From: Otis tarda
Taxonomy: Eukaryota > Chordata > Aves > Otidiformes > Otididae
Direction: 5' to 3'
DNA length: 64,000 nt
Assembly: GCA_026413225.1 (NCBI GenBank)
Contig: CM048557.1
Location: 67,322,987-67,386,986 of the forward strand
The first letter of the stretch is position 1. Every line of letters starts with the position of its first letter. Below, in pieces: positions 47,207 through 60,600 of the stretch. The notes under the pieces are model-generated. The model made no database searches. It saw only the letters and a program-made list of their open reading frames with translations, and was not told the DNA's origin. The translations under genes were made by a program, and so were the position numbers.

Positions 47207-47220
47207 GATCTGATCAGATC
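47207..47220. repeat. 14-bp perfect palindrome
   Basis: GATCTGATCAGATC reads the same on both strands. The flanks do not extend it. No function can be assigned. Confidence 0.8.
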
Positions 47221-50200
47221 TCAGACTGGACAAGATTTCCTCCCTGGGTAAAAAAGGACAGATTTTGCTTTGGCTTTAAAGTACAATGAACAGAAAACTA
47301 CAATCGCGTGGGTGCAAAGCGAGGACGAGGAGCAGACACCCCGCCACGCTGCATGCTCTGGGTGCAGAAGCCCCAGGAGGAGTTAGGCAATGCAGACATC
47401 CACCCCTTCCCCTTTCCGCTATCCACATCACCCAGCGTGAAGCACTTGACCGAAGCCAGCGATGAGTCACCGTAAGGAGGAGACTTTCTAATTTCACCCG
47501 CTTTGATCCTGCCCTGAAGTGCCAACGTCAAAGAGGAGGGAGGGGAGAGCTGGGGGCTGAGTCAGGGAGGACGGGGAAAAATCTGTGCATCTGTAATAGA
47601 GACGTTCAAAGCAAAGTGGAACTCCTCTTTTTTTTACAAACCGAAAAAAAAAGGTGGACTGGAAGAGCTGACTCTCACCAGTTAACAGCTTGTACCAGAG
47701 CAGCGGTACCAGCACGCAGCTGATTCCCTGTATCTCTGCCAGCTGTAACAAGCACTCACCAGGCAGAAACACCGGCTCAAGACGCAGCTTTCACCGGGGA
47801 ATTCACCGTGTTCAGTGCTGCCCGCGGCTGGCACGGAAAGGCAGCCGGCTTGTCTTTCCTTTACAACCAGCTTCACATTTTCCTTCTCATATACCCACGA
47901 AACGCTGCGGGACCTCAAAACAAAGAGCGACATTGTTCCTTCAGAATAAAACTGCCGTTCACCCAATTTTTATTTATATTTCACGAAAACATCTCAGGAG
48001 CTGCAAGGCTTCGTTTGGGAGGGGGCTGAAACGATCTGGCAGCACTGCAGTTGCAGCTATTTCACTGGGAAGGTTTCCATGATGCTCTTTCCACCGTGAA
48101 CACAACATGACACAGGTCAATGTGGACATTTTAACTTAAAGTACAAAGAAGAGGGGCCAATCCTTGCAATTACAGCGTTGATTTGGTCATGCACAGTGCT
48201 GAACACACCAGGTCCTCTCCCGTAACAGCTACTGCCCATAAAAGTCCCCAAAATCACGTTGAGGAGCCCCAAAAAACCCACATGGCCCTGTTTTGCCACT
48301 AATGGGCACTGGGGGACGTTTGACAGCGGCTGATGTAGCTTCAACAGCTAACGGTGGTCCAAGCGTTGGTGCTATCGATGCTGATCACCAGCGTTAGGGC
48401 AGACAGCCGAGGAGGAGCGGAAGCGACCACCACACTTAGGGAAATATCACAAGGCTCCAGTGGGACAACATTTTCCGTTTGACTGTAAAATCTCCATTTA
48501 ATACTACGTTTTTGAGCCTTAAGACTGATCTAGAAAATCAACTGGTCTCCCAGCTCTGAGCAATGATGACTTTGACACTTCTTTTCTTAGTACCCAAAAC
48601 CTGAAAAGCTTTTACCAGTTAATGCCAGTTTTCAGACAATCCAAAATCCTTCCTTCTCCGCCTGGATAAAAAGTCCACTTTCAACTACCAAATCTGAGAT
48701 TTGACATTTCATTTTCTTGATGAAACTCTATAATATTTGGGAAGAAGTTTTCAGCGAAATAGAAACCAGCTATTTTTGTGGAGGGAGAGAGAGGAACAGC
48801 TTTTCCTGCAGAGGAAAATGCCCTTCCATAAATCTTCTCGTTTTCCCCTGAAGAACAGCAACACGTTGCTTTGCTGCGATGCGACATGGTGACAGCATCG
48901 TCCTGCTCAGCGCTATTCCTGCAACCTCCATCTCAGGGGGAGATCTGATCTACATGCCGGTTCCCCATCAGAAGATCAAAGCTGCAGTGCTTGCCAGCTC
49001 AAAGGAATGCCTACAACTGCTGATGTCCTCCAGGTTTCAACTCTGTGTGTGGCGAAAAAGGAAACTTCAGGATGGGGTTTATACAACTCTGCACTATCAT
49101 CTGTCTCCTCCACCTCTCCACCATGTCTCCTCCTGGTATTAGGAAGAGATGGTACTTCTTGGCTAATGTAAACCGAGAACAGCATCGCACACTGAGGGCT
49201 GCTTTTGAAGTCCGTAGTGTTTCACTAAAGCCTGCTGACAACACTCCTCCACCAGCTACCCCAGGCTTGCTCCTTGAGGAGAAATGTCTTAAGTAGAGGG
49301 GAACTGGAGGCCGCACCTCTCCTGCATGCTGGCAATCGCATAAAGAAAGGCACTCACACAAGTAATGCTTGCAAAGTCTCTGCTCCTCTTCTGGGCTACT
49401 TTACAAACAGCAACACAGCTAGAGACTCGTTAAAGGCAGAAAATTGGACACCAGGAACAAATTCCCTGACCTGCCACTTTCCACGGTCCCTTTGCTGCTG
49501 TGGAATAGGCACATACACTCATCAGACAGCAAATTGCAATTCTCAACGTGAAGCAGTGTGGCAAGAAAAGCTGCAAAATAAATAGTGAGAAGATTTATAT
49601 GGAAACCCAGCAGGAGGGAACCTTATTCCCAGAAATGCTTCTCCATCAGATGCTGACAATCGGTTCAGAGAATGAAACCGCACCAGCTTCAGCAGGACCA
49701 GCCTGCAGCAGCACAGGGAGGAGGTGGGGAAGGCGGCGAGAAGCCCAGCTTTCCCAGCCCCACCGAATACCACTGGGGAAAACTGGAAAACAGTTTTTGG
49801 GGAGAGATGATAGATGCAATAAATTCCTGGCTTGATAAAGCAGCCAATGTGAGGCATTGCTCAGGTTTCAGACCTTATAATGGCCACCACTGTTTGGAGG
49901 AGAAAGTTATTTTGAGGTGAAACCTGATCGGCTCTCAGGGCAGCCGGCACAAAGGCTGGGAGAAGTGCCTCGCTGCTCTCCCTGGGATGTAGCTGCCAGG
50001 GACCTGCCCGAACCACAGCGCCGGCACTGCATGCCCCGGGACAGTCACCGCTCTCCTACACCCCCCTTGTCGCTGATGCCAATCTGGGTGGCAACAGGCT
50101 GCTGAATACAAGACAGAATAGAAAAGAATAGTTATTTATTTTCTCATAGGATCCCTGAAGACTTTCACCCCCTGCATGACTTCCTGACATCCTTTCCCCT

Positions 50201-51099
50201 CCGCCACGCTGAGAACCCGGCAGAAGCAGCCAGGACTCCGGCTCGCAGGAGCTGACGTGGACGGGCTGATCTCGCTGCTTCATTAGCGCTCAGTGAACTA
50301 CCTGCAAAAGCCTCCAGCTGCAAGGCTGGAGCTCGCCGGCATCTCCTTCATCCTCAGCCCAGCCTTTCCTCTCTTCCAGGTACTCTGACAGGATTCTAAA
50401 GCTTCCTGCACCTTTGACTGGTGGCACAGGAGACGCAGCAGGACTCTTGTCAATGGAAGATGAGTGGCAAAGTCAGAGCTCTTCAATCCCTGCTGTCCTC
50501 CTCGACACCGAGGTTGTCGTTTGCCGTATCACAATGGTTTTCCACTATACCAAACGGAAGCAGAACTGGGTTAAAAAACCATTCCCCTCAGCCATCCCAT
50601 TCACTGGGATGTGAACGGGAACAGCCATGTTCCAACAGCCCCTCAGAGCTGCTGTGTCCTGAGCAAAGCTTGCATTAAATGAGCTTTTTCTTCTCCTGCT
50701 CTTGCAAAGAAAAATGGTTTTCTTCAGCCTGGCTAAACAACTTCACTATACTGAAATGCAACCCACTTCCAGCTCTCCCAGTGTCGGGGATTACTGGGTT
50801 ACAGATACGTGGCCTTACCATACAAAACCATTTTCCTGGATACTTGCACCACAGGCTCCAAATTCTGCTGTGGTCTGGACTGCACGGGCTGCTGGTTTTA
50901 ATATTTTTCAATGCTGAAAGCAAGGGAAGCTCACTGCAAGTCCCAGCAATTTTCTTCAACCCTTTTTTTTTTTTGAAGACGCATTTTCCATGATGCTGCA
51001 GAAGAGACACAAGCCACGGTACGGGAGGACACAAAGACGGCTCTGGGGCACAGCTGGGTCCTTCCATCACCCGAACTCTCAGTACATTATTTCTAAGGG

Positions 51100-51260
51100 A
51101 TGCCTGAAAATCCAGTTGTTTCTAATCTCTATTCATGTAAAGACCAAGCGAAGTTACTTTTCATTATGTAAATATGTCTATTATGAATATAATTTATGGC
51201 TTGCCATTATTCAATGAGATTAATGAAGCATCCTTGCTTCTAAAGATAAAACATCTTTCC
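51100..51260. promoter_or_regulatory. AT-rich, CpG-poor block with forkhead and homeodomain-like words
   Basis: It contains TGTAAATA near 51166 and several ATTA cores (cattatg, tattatg, ccattattcaatgagattaatgaagc). There is no repeat or frame. The texture resembles conserved noncoding DNA; this is a weak call. Confidence 0.25.
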
Positions 51261-53239
51261 AGCTACTTCCTATACAAGTATTGCTTGTTCAGAGTTCCTC
51301 CATTATTCATCTGTAACATCAGGGCACTCTCATAATGCCTTTCCCTTAGCAGTGCCCTCCACAAACACTGGGCTGCTCCAGGCCAGGGCAAGGAGACCCA
51401 GACCCATCTTCTTCTCCTCAACAGGACAGTTTAAGCCCTCTGGGATTCTCCAGATGAATGAGGCTGGGACTTCTCTACATCATTTCTCCCCACAAGTCTC
51501 CTAGCCCTTCACAGTGGGTGTTTATCTTCCAGCCTCCTCCTGAAGGATTCTTCTGGGTAAAACCATGAGGGAGCTCAAGCTGATGCTGGTGATGACAAGC
51601 ATGTCTGACAGACCCAATGCATCTTTGCAACCTGGCCATCCGCTGGGTTGCAACACCACACGTTGGCTCCTGGTCCTCTTCTGACCGTGGATCGATGCGA
51701 CCCAGAAAGCCCTGAGTGATTTGTAGCTTCCAGCACAAAACACCTCTTCACCTCACATAGTGAAGACCCACAATAGCTCCTGAGATCCCAGTGACATGGG
51801 TGCTGGGCTGTCCTTGGGAGCTCTCGGTCCTGCGGCACCTTCCTTGCTGCAGTCAGATGCCAAGGACTCTCCAGGTATTTTGCCAGAGAAGTTTCCCCAA
51901 ACTTCTACAAGAAGCCAAGGCCGCCAGCATAAGAAGTAGCATCAGATCAGCCGATGCATGACTTTGAATAAGGACATGCTTGTCATTTCTTCCTGGCCTA
52001 TTTCACAAGCTTTGTGGCTACTGTTATGCCCCAGGCACCTTCACAGCACATGGGGTGAGGCCTTAAAGGAAAAAAAAAACCTCTCTGGCAACGTGATTGC
52101 AGCCAACTACAGAGATCAAAGCTGTGGGCACCAACTCCGTTGAAACTTTAACACCAAGAGGCAAGAAGAGCTCACCCAAGAGCCAACAGCAGGAAAGCCA
52201 ACCCTGCTGCAGACTCGAAGCAGAGCCCCGATGCTGCACGCTCCTGAAAAACGCTGCTCTTGCAATAGTGTTGTGCCTGACGAGCCAACATGCGGAGACA
52301 GGACCCATCTGACAGACTGCTATTTTGGGAACCCCCAAGCCAAGGCCACTAGGCAGTCAGTGTCACCCTTTCAGTGCAGATCACACTGTCCCCAACCTCA
52401 GTCACAGCCCCGCAGAGCACCGGAGATCTGGACCTGGGCAACGCTGCCTTGCACTGCCCAAAACCAGACTCTGGTTCAAGGCTGGCCACAAACACCACAC
52501 TAAGAGAAATCCTGCCACCAACCTCGCTCCATCTCAGAGAATCACATCTCCTGCACATTCAGAGCTGAAGAAAACCCTCGGTACTGGCAAAGGAACAGGC
52601 AGGGATGAAGGCAGCAAATACCTCCATCACTGTATGAAATCACATATATCTTCAGCAACCAGCACTCGGAAACTTGCTTTGGATTTCAGGTTATGCCTGC
52701 AGGGTCTCTTTGATGAAACCTGTCTTTCATAAACAAAATGTAGCCCAGGGCATGAAGAGGGTAATCAAACACATCAGCTTGCTGTTGAATTTCCCCAAAT
52801 AAACAGCATGTTCACAGTATCAACACAAACTTTGCTCATCCTCCCTAGCTATCACCACCTCAGCAATTTGAATGCTGGTGTCCTCCAGGAAAGCGTGTCA
52901 TGCCATCTTCATCATCCTCACTGCATTACTGTAGCAAACCAAAACCTTTACTTTGGCCAAGACCCCCCCTTGCTAAGTGTGTTAACAGACAGGCTAGAAA
53001 GATGACTCCAGCCCCAAAGATGTACACTTCATGGAAGAGCTCTTCATGACCCTGAGGAGCAGCACTGGAAAACATCATCTCTATTGACCAGCACCTATGG
53101 CAGTGAAATGCACAGCTCCCACCGAATTATCTCCAGTTAAGACAGAGAAGTCCAACTCCCTCAGTCTCTGAGGGCACAGCCCCAGATGTCCTGCAGAAAC
53201 CACGCTCCCAGAGACTTCCCCTCATCTTGTACTGAAAGG

Positions 53240-53395
53240 TTAGCTTCCAGAAAACAAAGAGGACTCAGTGGAAGGAGCATCAGTTTATGCATTAGGGAAA
53301 ATCTGTTTGCAATAAGGGCACCAAAGCACTGGACCAAGGAGCTAGGACAACCTTTCCCACGGGAAGAGTTTATGAGCAGAAAAGACAAGCGTGTC
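53240..53395 (+). mobile_element. Probable degraded CR1 3'-UTR fragment
   Basis: The order of short words (agtggaaggagcatcag, ttagggaaaatctgtttg, aagcactggacc, gggaagagtttatgagcag) follows that of avian CR1 3' UTRs, where they come just before the tail. Divergence is high and no octamer tail is left, so this is a moderate call. Confidence 0.5.
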
Positions 53396-53517
53396 TGAAA
53401 TGCCCAACACTACGAGTGCAGAAAGACAGATAAGTCATGTCAATTCTCTTTTCACTAGCCTACATGGGAGCTACCTTCAGTGACTTTATACACAATGTAA
53501 AGATAAAAACTTCATTC

Positions 53518-53553
53518 AAGTTAACCAGTTAACATTCATGAAGTTAACCAGTT
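53518..53553. repeat. Short direct repeat, 23-bp spacing
   Basis: AAGTTAACCAGTT occurs at 53518-53530 and 53541-53553. The core GTTAAC is a palindrome. Confidence 0.85.
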
Positions 53554-56500
53554 CAAGGTGCGGCTGCTCTGCTTGTTCTTCTTGAGGATCCTGCACACAT
53601 CAACTGATGCTCCCCGTACAAAGCAAGGCAGGACTGTGCATCTTCCCATGCATCTTCTACAGAGGTGAAGTTAAACTCCACTCCACACAGAGGTGCAGAG
53701 ATCCTCCTTGGCTGAGCTGGACTGTGGGCTCCGTATCACTCAACAGGAACGGGGTAATTTACACTTGCTGAGACAGTTTCTCACCTCCGGCAGTAGCAGG
53801 TTGGATGCCTACAAGCAGCAAGTTTCTCCACTTCCTTTGCAGTTCAGCAAAATTGTTTTAGAGATCCTTTGTCTAGAATGACATTTACATTTACTACATT
53901 TGCTTAAAAACAAATACGTAGGACAAAAAGCGCTTTTCCTGAGCTTCCTGAGGCACGCGGGTTTGATTAGAAAGCGTAGGGCTGCTGGAGAGGGGAGTCT
54001 TGCTGATCAACTACGGTAGGTGATAGGACTGAACATCCGAAAGGCTGGAAAAATTGCTTTAGAAAGTGCTCCCACACTTTCATGTAACCAGATACAATGC
54101 TAGACAACAAAATCCTGGTTTTAATAGCCAGTCCAAGTTTTATTTGGCTGGCAGACAGATTTGCTTTCTGTTTTTCAACTCCAGCATAAGACACTCTTCA
54201 GAAACAGACTTCGCCTGCGTCGTATTTTAAACAAGTCAATAAAAATGTGATTTAGAGGAGTCAGTATTCAAAGGTTGGGGTGAGGTTTTTCCATTTCTTA
54301 TTCCTGAACAAATGTTACACTCCCATCTATCTGTCTGGCATGCACGAAGCCTGTCTAGAGCAGCTCCTCTGGAGTACGTGTGATCCCCCAGTGATTTATG
54401 AATGATTTTCCATCACTCTGAGCGGATATATTCTAGTTTATAGCTATCTTATTGACAAACTCCCTGCATCGTGCTGCCTTTTCCCTTAAGACGCTCATCT
54501 CTGCACAGGTAAGACAGCAGCTTGCAGGTAAGAGCCTACAGGGAGAGAAAAGGGTGCCCACCTGTGTTTTCACGTGTTCAACAGGGAAGGAAGCAGCACT
54601 CCCATCGTCGGCATCCTTCAAAAGAAAACACCTGTTTCCAGGGCAGAAGGGGAAAAAGGATACCAGCAACTTGATAATTTTATTTTTATCAGATGAAGTT
54701 ATCTGTGAATAGCTAGAATAGATATGCAAAACCACCATGATTAGAAGACATTAAACAAAAAAAGCTTGATGTGTGCAGTCTTGACTAATATATATATAAT
54801 ATAAACATGTAGCTGGACAATTAGGTAGTTGTCCCAAGAAAAGATGACTCCTAACATCTAAAGACAGAGCGCATTTGTTTTGCAATGCATTCTTAAAATA
54901 CATTAGTACAGGACGCATTATTACAAATCGGGGGGTTTTTTTGTCTTCACAGGTCAATTTAAATATTCAACAGGTTGCCAGGAGCCCTTTAAGGCTTTAT
55001 GTTTAATTTTTTTTTAACAGCCATCCATGATCAAGGAAAGGACTCCCAAAACTGTCAGGGAAGCCTGCTTCCCTGTGCCTGGCTGGGCAGGAGGCACGGC
55101 AGCACATTAGATACAGCAAACGCATGACCGCAGACCTAAAAATACACTCTCGGTATCACAGCAGGCCAAGAATAGACCGGGAGTCGGGGGGGATGGATGA
55201 AGGTGTTGCAACAGGATTTTCTTTGTTTTATCTTTTCACACCTACCGAAGGCTGCAACTGCGAAAGACCAGCCCTGCAGGATGAAGCTACGTGCTCGGCT
55301 CCGTGCAACATCCATCATCGGCACGGGGCAATCCCTAGGGAACGACGAGGCGATGCCAGCAGCACTGGGTGAGCTTGCTGCTTCCCCTCAGCTGCACCAG
55401 GACAGGCTCCTTGGGCATCACTGCCTTGGGCTCATTTTGGCACTTTTTGCAAGAAAAACGAGCGTGATGGCTGTGGCTGGAAGGCTTCCTGCACCGCCGC
55501 TCTCCCCACGGGGAGAGAAGCATGCTTGCAAGAGCACGAGCAAGCGTCTTCCCTGGCTGAAGGGATCAAAAACTCCATTGAAAGCACAGAGTTATTGATC
55601 TTCTTGTCACAGCACAGGGAGGGCTAGAGCATGCACATCTGAGCGCAGAGTGAAGAAAGGTCCCGCCAGGCGCTGCATCAAGGGAACTTCATAGGGAAGG
55701 AGTGAAGAGAGATCACAGTCACTGCCGGGTAACCTAAGGGCCTGCCACGAGGCTGTAACATCCCGTCTTTTCCCCAAAAAGGCATCAGTATTTTCAGAAC
55801 ATGCATTTTGAGACACGGCTGGAGCCTAGGCAAGAAACGCAGCAGGTCTGGGGAAAGACGCCTCCCATGCCAGCTAAAAAAAATAAACCCACCAAAAACA
55901 CACATTACAAGACTTCACAGATTCACCAGTCGGTCGATGTAGGGGCCAGGAAGGGCTGTACTGGCTCATTTACTCCAATTTGATGAATTAAGAGAGTAAA
56001 GAGAATTTTACAGACAGGGAGCCCTGCACCCTGGCCCACACCGGGTACCCTGCCGGAAGCTGACATCCCTGACTTGAACTCTAACGCAGAATCCATCCGA
56101 GCCCCTGGTAAGCTGCTGCAAAGCTTAATTAACTATACGACGAGCTAAAAAGCCAAACCCCATCTCTAGCCTGAATGTCCGCAGCATCCACTTCCAACCT
56201 TTCAAAAGCAGCTACCAACCACCGCTGAAACCTCCCGTGTTGGCATTTATACACAGATGGATCAATTCTTCGCGTCCTCCTGGATAAACCAAACAGGCTG
56301 AGTTTCCTTTCATTCCCCTGAATGAAGCCGCCACAAATATTTCTCCCAGGTGCCCTATCTGCTGACACAGGACTAACGCAGAGATTTATCCCCCAGGCAG
56401 CACAGCTTGTATTCACTGCTTTATCCCTGGCCGAAGAGGCCTCGACCTCCCGTGTCGGTAACAACTGCATTCAACAGCTTCCCCGAAGGAACAGCTGCTT

Positions 56501-57600
56501 AATATGCAAAGCGGACAAATCAACTTTCCGTTCAAGTTCATCAGCATGTAAACGAGGGCAGGTCGCGCAGCGGGGCTCTGACTCACCCGGTCGAAGGACA
56601 AGGGGAGGAATTACGATAAATACACCCGTCGCATCGATCGCAAACTCAGTGGATCCATCAACCCAACATGCATCTGACTCCGGATCGGTGTCTCCAGCAG
56701 CCGGTCCTCTCCTAGCTTGCAGCCAATGCACCTTCCCAAAGCCTGGTTTTGCTGCAAGGGAATTTACTACGAGACCTGGAGGGAAGAACTCACCCACCCG
56801 TCTCTCCTCAAGCCATACAACCTCCGTGCAACCCCGGGGAGATGTGACCCACGGTATGGTGGGGTGCAACGGTGTGGAGGAGCCTCACTTTTGCTTGCAG
56901 AGGAGCTCGCAGGGAGAAGAGGCAAAAACCTTGCTCCCACCTCTGCACCCAGACGGCAAATTCAATTATGCTCTTCTTCTTTGGCATCGCCCCTCGTCGC
57001 CTCCATGAGCACCCCCATCCCGGTTTCCCTGCTTTTTCCTGCGCGGTGGGTGATGGGAGCTGCACCCGTTCGCACCCAACGCATCCAAGTGAGCAAAGAG
57101 GCTGGTCTGCAGCACAACACAGCTGGGTGCCAGCGAGGGATGGATGCAGCACTAGAGAGAGTCCTGCCCGAGGAAATTAGGGGATTAGGGAGAAGTCCAA
57201 AGCAGCAGCTACGACCAGGCTGCGCAGGGACTTGCGTTGTATCTGTGCTTCCAGGCAAAGAACCAAACGCTGCCATCGGAAGGCGAGCGAGGAGACGGGC
57301 ATGAAACAGGGCTAGGCTCCTTATTTTCTCCCTCTCCCCCTCCTTCTTCTTCAAGGGCTGTAAAGTGCCTGAAAATAGAACATTTTGTGATGGCAAAAAA
57401 TTAAACTAGGAAGAACTAGGTCAATCAGCTAATAGGCGTGATTTAAGAGAAAAATCGCGGCATTCGTAATGGGCTAAAAACGGCACTGATGCGTTGCCGA
57501 GAAAGAATATAATTAAGAGGCTTTTTAAAGCGGCGCTTCCCCACCCTGGCCACAGAAATCACAGCTCACACTACCAGTATTGCTTCCACCTCATGGAGCA

Positions 57601-57692
57601 GGAATGCGCTGGCGTGCCGCAAGCTGGCTGAAGAATGCGGAGTTTCCGTGGGCCGGGAGAAGATCCCGAACGGCAGCGGTTCCCGGCATTCC
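57601..57692. promoter_or_regulatory. Pair of M-CAT (TEAD-type) motifs in inverted orientation
   Basis: GGAATG at 57601-57606 and CATTCC at 57687-57692 are the two orientations of the M-CAT core. A near match, AGAATG, lies at 57632-57637. The neighbouring DNA is moderately CpG-rich. Binding is inferred only from the motifs. Confidence 0.25.
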
Positions 57693-60600
57693 TTCGCGGG
57701 TACATCACTGCTATCCAGTTATAAAGCACGGCAACGGAAACAGGGTTGGGGGGGGGGTGTGTGGAATCTGACATTTTAATTCTTTCGGATTTTAATTAAG
57801 GGGTCTGGGAAAGTAGGTGTAGCCCAGTGGATAAGTGAATGAAATAAAGATTAAATAATTGGAAGGGCAACGGGGCATCTCTTAGTCGAGGCTCTTCCTC
57901 CAGACGGACCTACAACAAGTACTTATATAACGAACGCACCTTTCAACAGTGTTCGTTCAAGAACGAGCTTCTTGGAAGAAAACCCTGCCCTAATTAGGTG
58001 CAGATGGCCCGATTCGAACAGGCAGGGGACACGGCTGGGGAACCGCCGAGCAGAGATCTCCGGCCCCGCGTTAAGCGAAGGGTCATGCTAGCAAAGCCTC
58101 TGCCACCCTTCAGATCCCCAACACCAAACCCAAATCGATCCTTGAAGGAGGAAAAGGGACTTTCTTGGATTCTCCCAGGGCTGTACAATGACTCAGCGTT
58201 AAGTCCTGTGCCCCTTAAAGTTTGCTGGAGCCAAAAGGCTGTGAGGTCAACTTGCATCCTTACGTACTCCCACGGGTCCCGCAGCTCCCAAGACCGGGCA
58301 GATCGCTCGAGTGAAGCCATCGCCCCGTGTCCAAGATGCTTGGGAAGCATCTCCGGGGACATCCCCACCCACTCCGCTCTGCCAGAGAGAAGCAAAGCGG
58401 ATGAGTCAGACCCAGAAAGTTCATTCCCTCAACTTCTGCTCCTTGCTATAATTATCCTTTGGGGTAATCAGATAAGCAGTCCTTCCTTTAATCTTGCCAT
58501 AGCTAAATTGCACGTGGTACCATCCACCTTGGGGGCTGGGGGCTGTCACCCAGAGCTGGTGTGCTCCTTCCCCATAGGAACCTCCTTCCTCATCTCATGG
58601 TGCCACCTCTTTTCATCTTCACCCATCCCAAGCCGTTTGAGACCAAGGAAAAATGCACGTGTGCTGGAGGTGGTGGGGGCAGAGGGGGTCAGAGGAAAAA
58701 GGGAGGGGAACAAAAGGAGAAGCAGGGAGAGCTGCTCCTCTTGAGAAGCTGCTGTCTGTACAGCAGTAGGCGAAAGCCCAGTTACCCCAGTTTGAGCTAT
58801 TCCACCTCCCTCTAAATATCCTAGCAAGGAACCGGTGCATCAGGCGTGCCAAGCCCCAGCAGCTCCCCACTGGAAAATTTTGGCTGGTGCCTCCCCCTCC
58901 CTCCACACAAACCCTCGCTCTCTCTCCCTCTCTCGCAGGCACGCACAGGGAAAGGGAGGGAAAGCAGGGAAAAAACCACAAGCAAATGTTCTGGTGCAGT
59001 ATTTCCCCTCATCGGACTTCTGTGCTTGAGATTCAAATCATGTTTAGAGAATTTTTTAAAAAGCCCTTCCCCTGTGCTGGAGGCAGCTCCAGCGAGACAC
59101 GCTGCTCTCGCTCGGGTGATACCCCACCGGTGCAAACATAAACCCCTCTGCCAGAGCTTAAATAAATTGGAAAATAATTGTTACTGGCAAATTTAATTTT
59201 TTTTTTTTAATATGGAAAACATCACCACGGTAGATGATATACATTGGGAAGCCTCCAAGACTTTGACCTTTAAATTAGCAGCTAGGACAGTCAGACATGT
59301 ATGCCTGAGGATTGCATATACGTGCAAAGGAGCTCCAGAGGTTTTTCCAAATCCTCCACAAACAAACCACACACCTAGTTTTAAAAAAAGAAAAAAAAAA
59401 AATCTGTTTTCTTCTCGATTCACATGTTAGGGGAGGCAGATGCTCAAGTCAGAGTTATGCACGACATTACTCAACCCTGCATCGCAGTCTGGGAGATTTT
59501 ATTTCACATGGACTCTCAGCTGAATAGGAGGAATGAGCCCTCTCCCTTAATTTTAAAAAGAAAAAAGAAAAGGAAAACAAAGGGCTAGATTCCTAATTAC
59601 TCTACGGAGTCTTTACATTGCTCTGATGATGACAACACAGGGAAAGTGCGGAGAAGAAATCCATTCGTCTTCCAAGAGCCCTTCACTCAGCCCAAATAAG
59701 ACGATTCAGCTTACAACCAAAAATCCTTACGCTGAAGAGACAACAAATCCACTTTGTTGCAGAACAAGGCAGGGGACTTAAACCTTATCTCTGGAAACCC
59801 GGTGTCAGAGGTAACAAACCTGATCTGAACGTTTCCACCCTGCCTCCCCTATGGTAGCTGTAGCTGCACAATGTTTCCAGCGCTTTGGAAAAACAGTTTC
59901 AGGTTCTGCTGCCTCTATCTTGGCACCTAAACCAAGTTTCCATTAGTTAAAGGCTGAGGGATGATTTCACTACAGAGCTGAAATTGGGAAACCAGGAAAA
60001 TGAGTAAGATGCAGCTAAACATATGCTTATGTCTTTTCTTAAGCCTGTACTGAAAAATGTTTTTTTTAACAGCTTTTTTTTTGGAGGGGGGATCGCCTTA
60101 CCCGATATGCATGGGGAGATGCTTTTAAAGAGGATTTCTGAGCCACGTGGCAGCAGATGCACCAGGATCAGGGGTCATCAGGGATGGTGTGGGACAGCCA
60201 GTACGGAGGGGACACGCTGGGATGGTGCCCAGGCAGGTGCAGGGGTGCCCCAGGATGGGCTGGGGTATGGGGATGAAGGGATCCATCCCAGGAAAACACC
60301 CCGGGACACGATGGTCTCCCCAGGCAAAGGTGCAGTAACACAGCAGACAGGGAAGCTGATCTCCGACTCGCTGCCAACAAACGCCGAGGTTATTCACATC
60401 CAAACAAATAATTCTTCTATAAATAACACAGCCATTTCGACTTCCTGAGCAAAAGCCATCTTTTCTGGAGCTCCCAGAGGTGGAAGGAAACGGCGTCAAC
60501 TTGAGGAGCTCACTGCAAGCAGCTGATCTCTGCAACACCAGGGCAAGGGGAATGGAGACCTGCTCCTCCAGATGCTGTCCCCATCGCCCCGGCTCACACC

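Noticed and set aside
51475..51838. Overlapping 71-87-codon frames on the minus strand that suggested a mobile element
   Set aside because: I could not match the DNA or the peptides to any element I know, and no terminal structure is visible. Left unannotated.
56322..57008. 228-codon open frame on the plus strand
   Set aside because: No family resemblance and no supporting exon structure.
57998..58030. tRNA T-arm look-alike on the minus strand (GCCTGTTCGAATCGGGC)
   Set aside because: A full five-pair T stem forms, but there is no D arm, anticodon arm or acceptor stem at tRNA distances.
57998..58744. 248-codon open frame on the plus strand
   Set aside because: No domain, ends in a purine-rich low-complexity stretch and lies antisense in an intron. 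Chance frame in GC-rich DNA.
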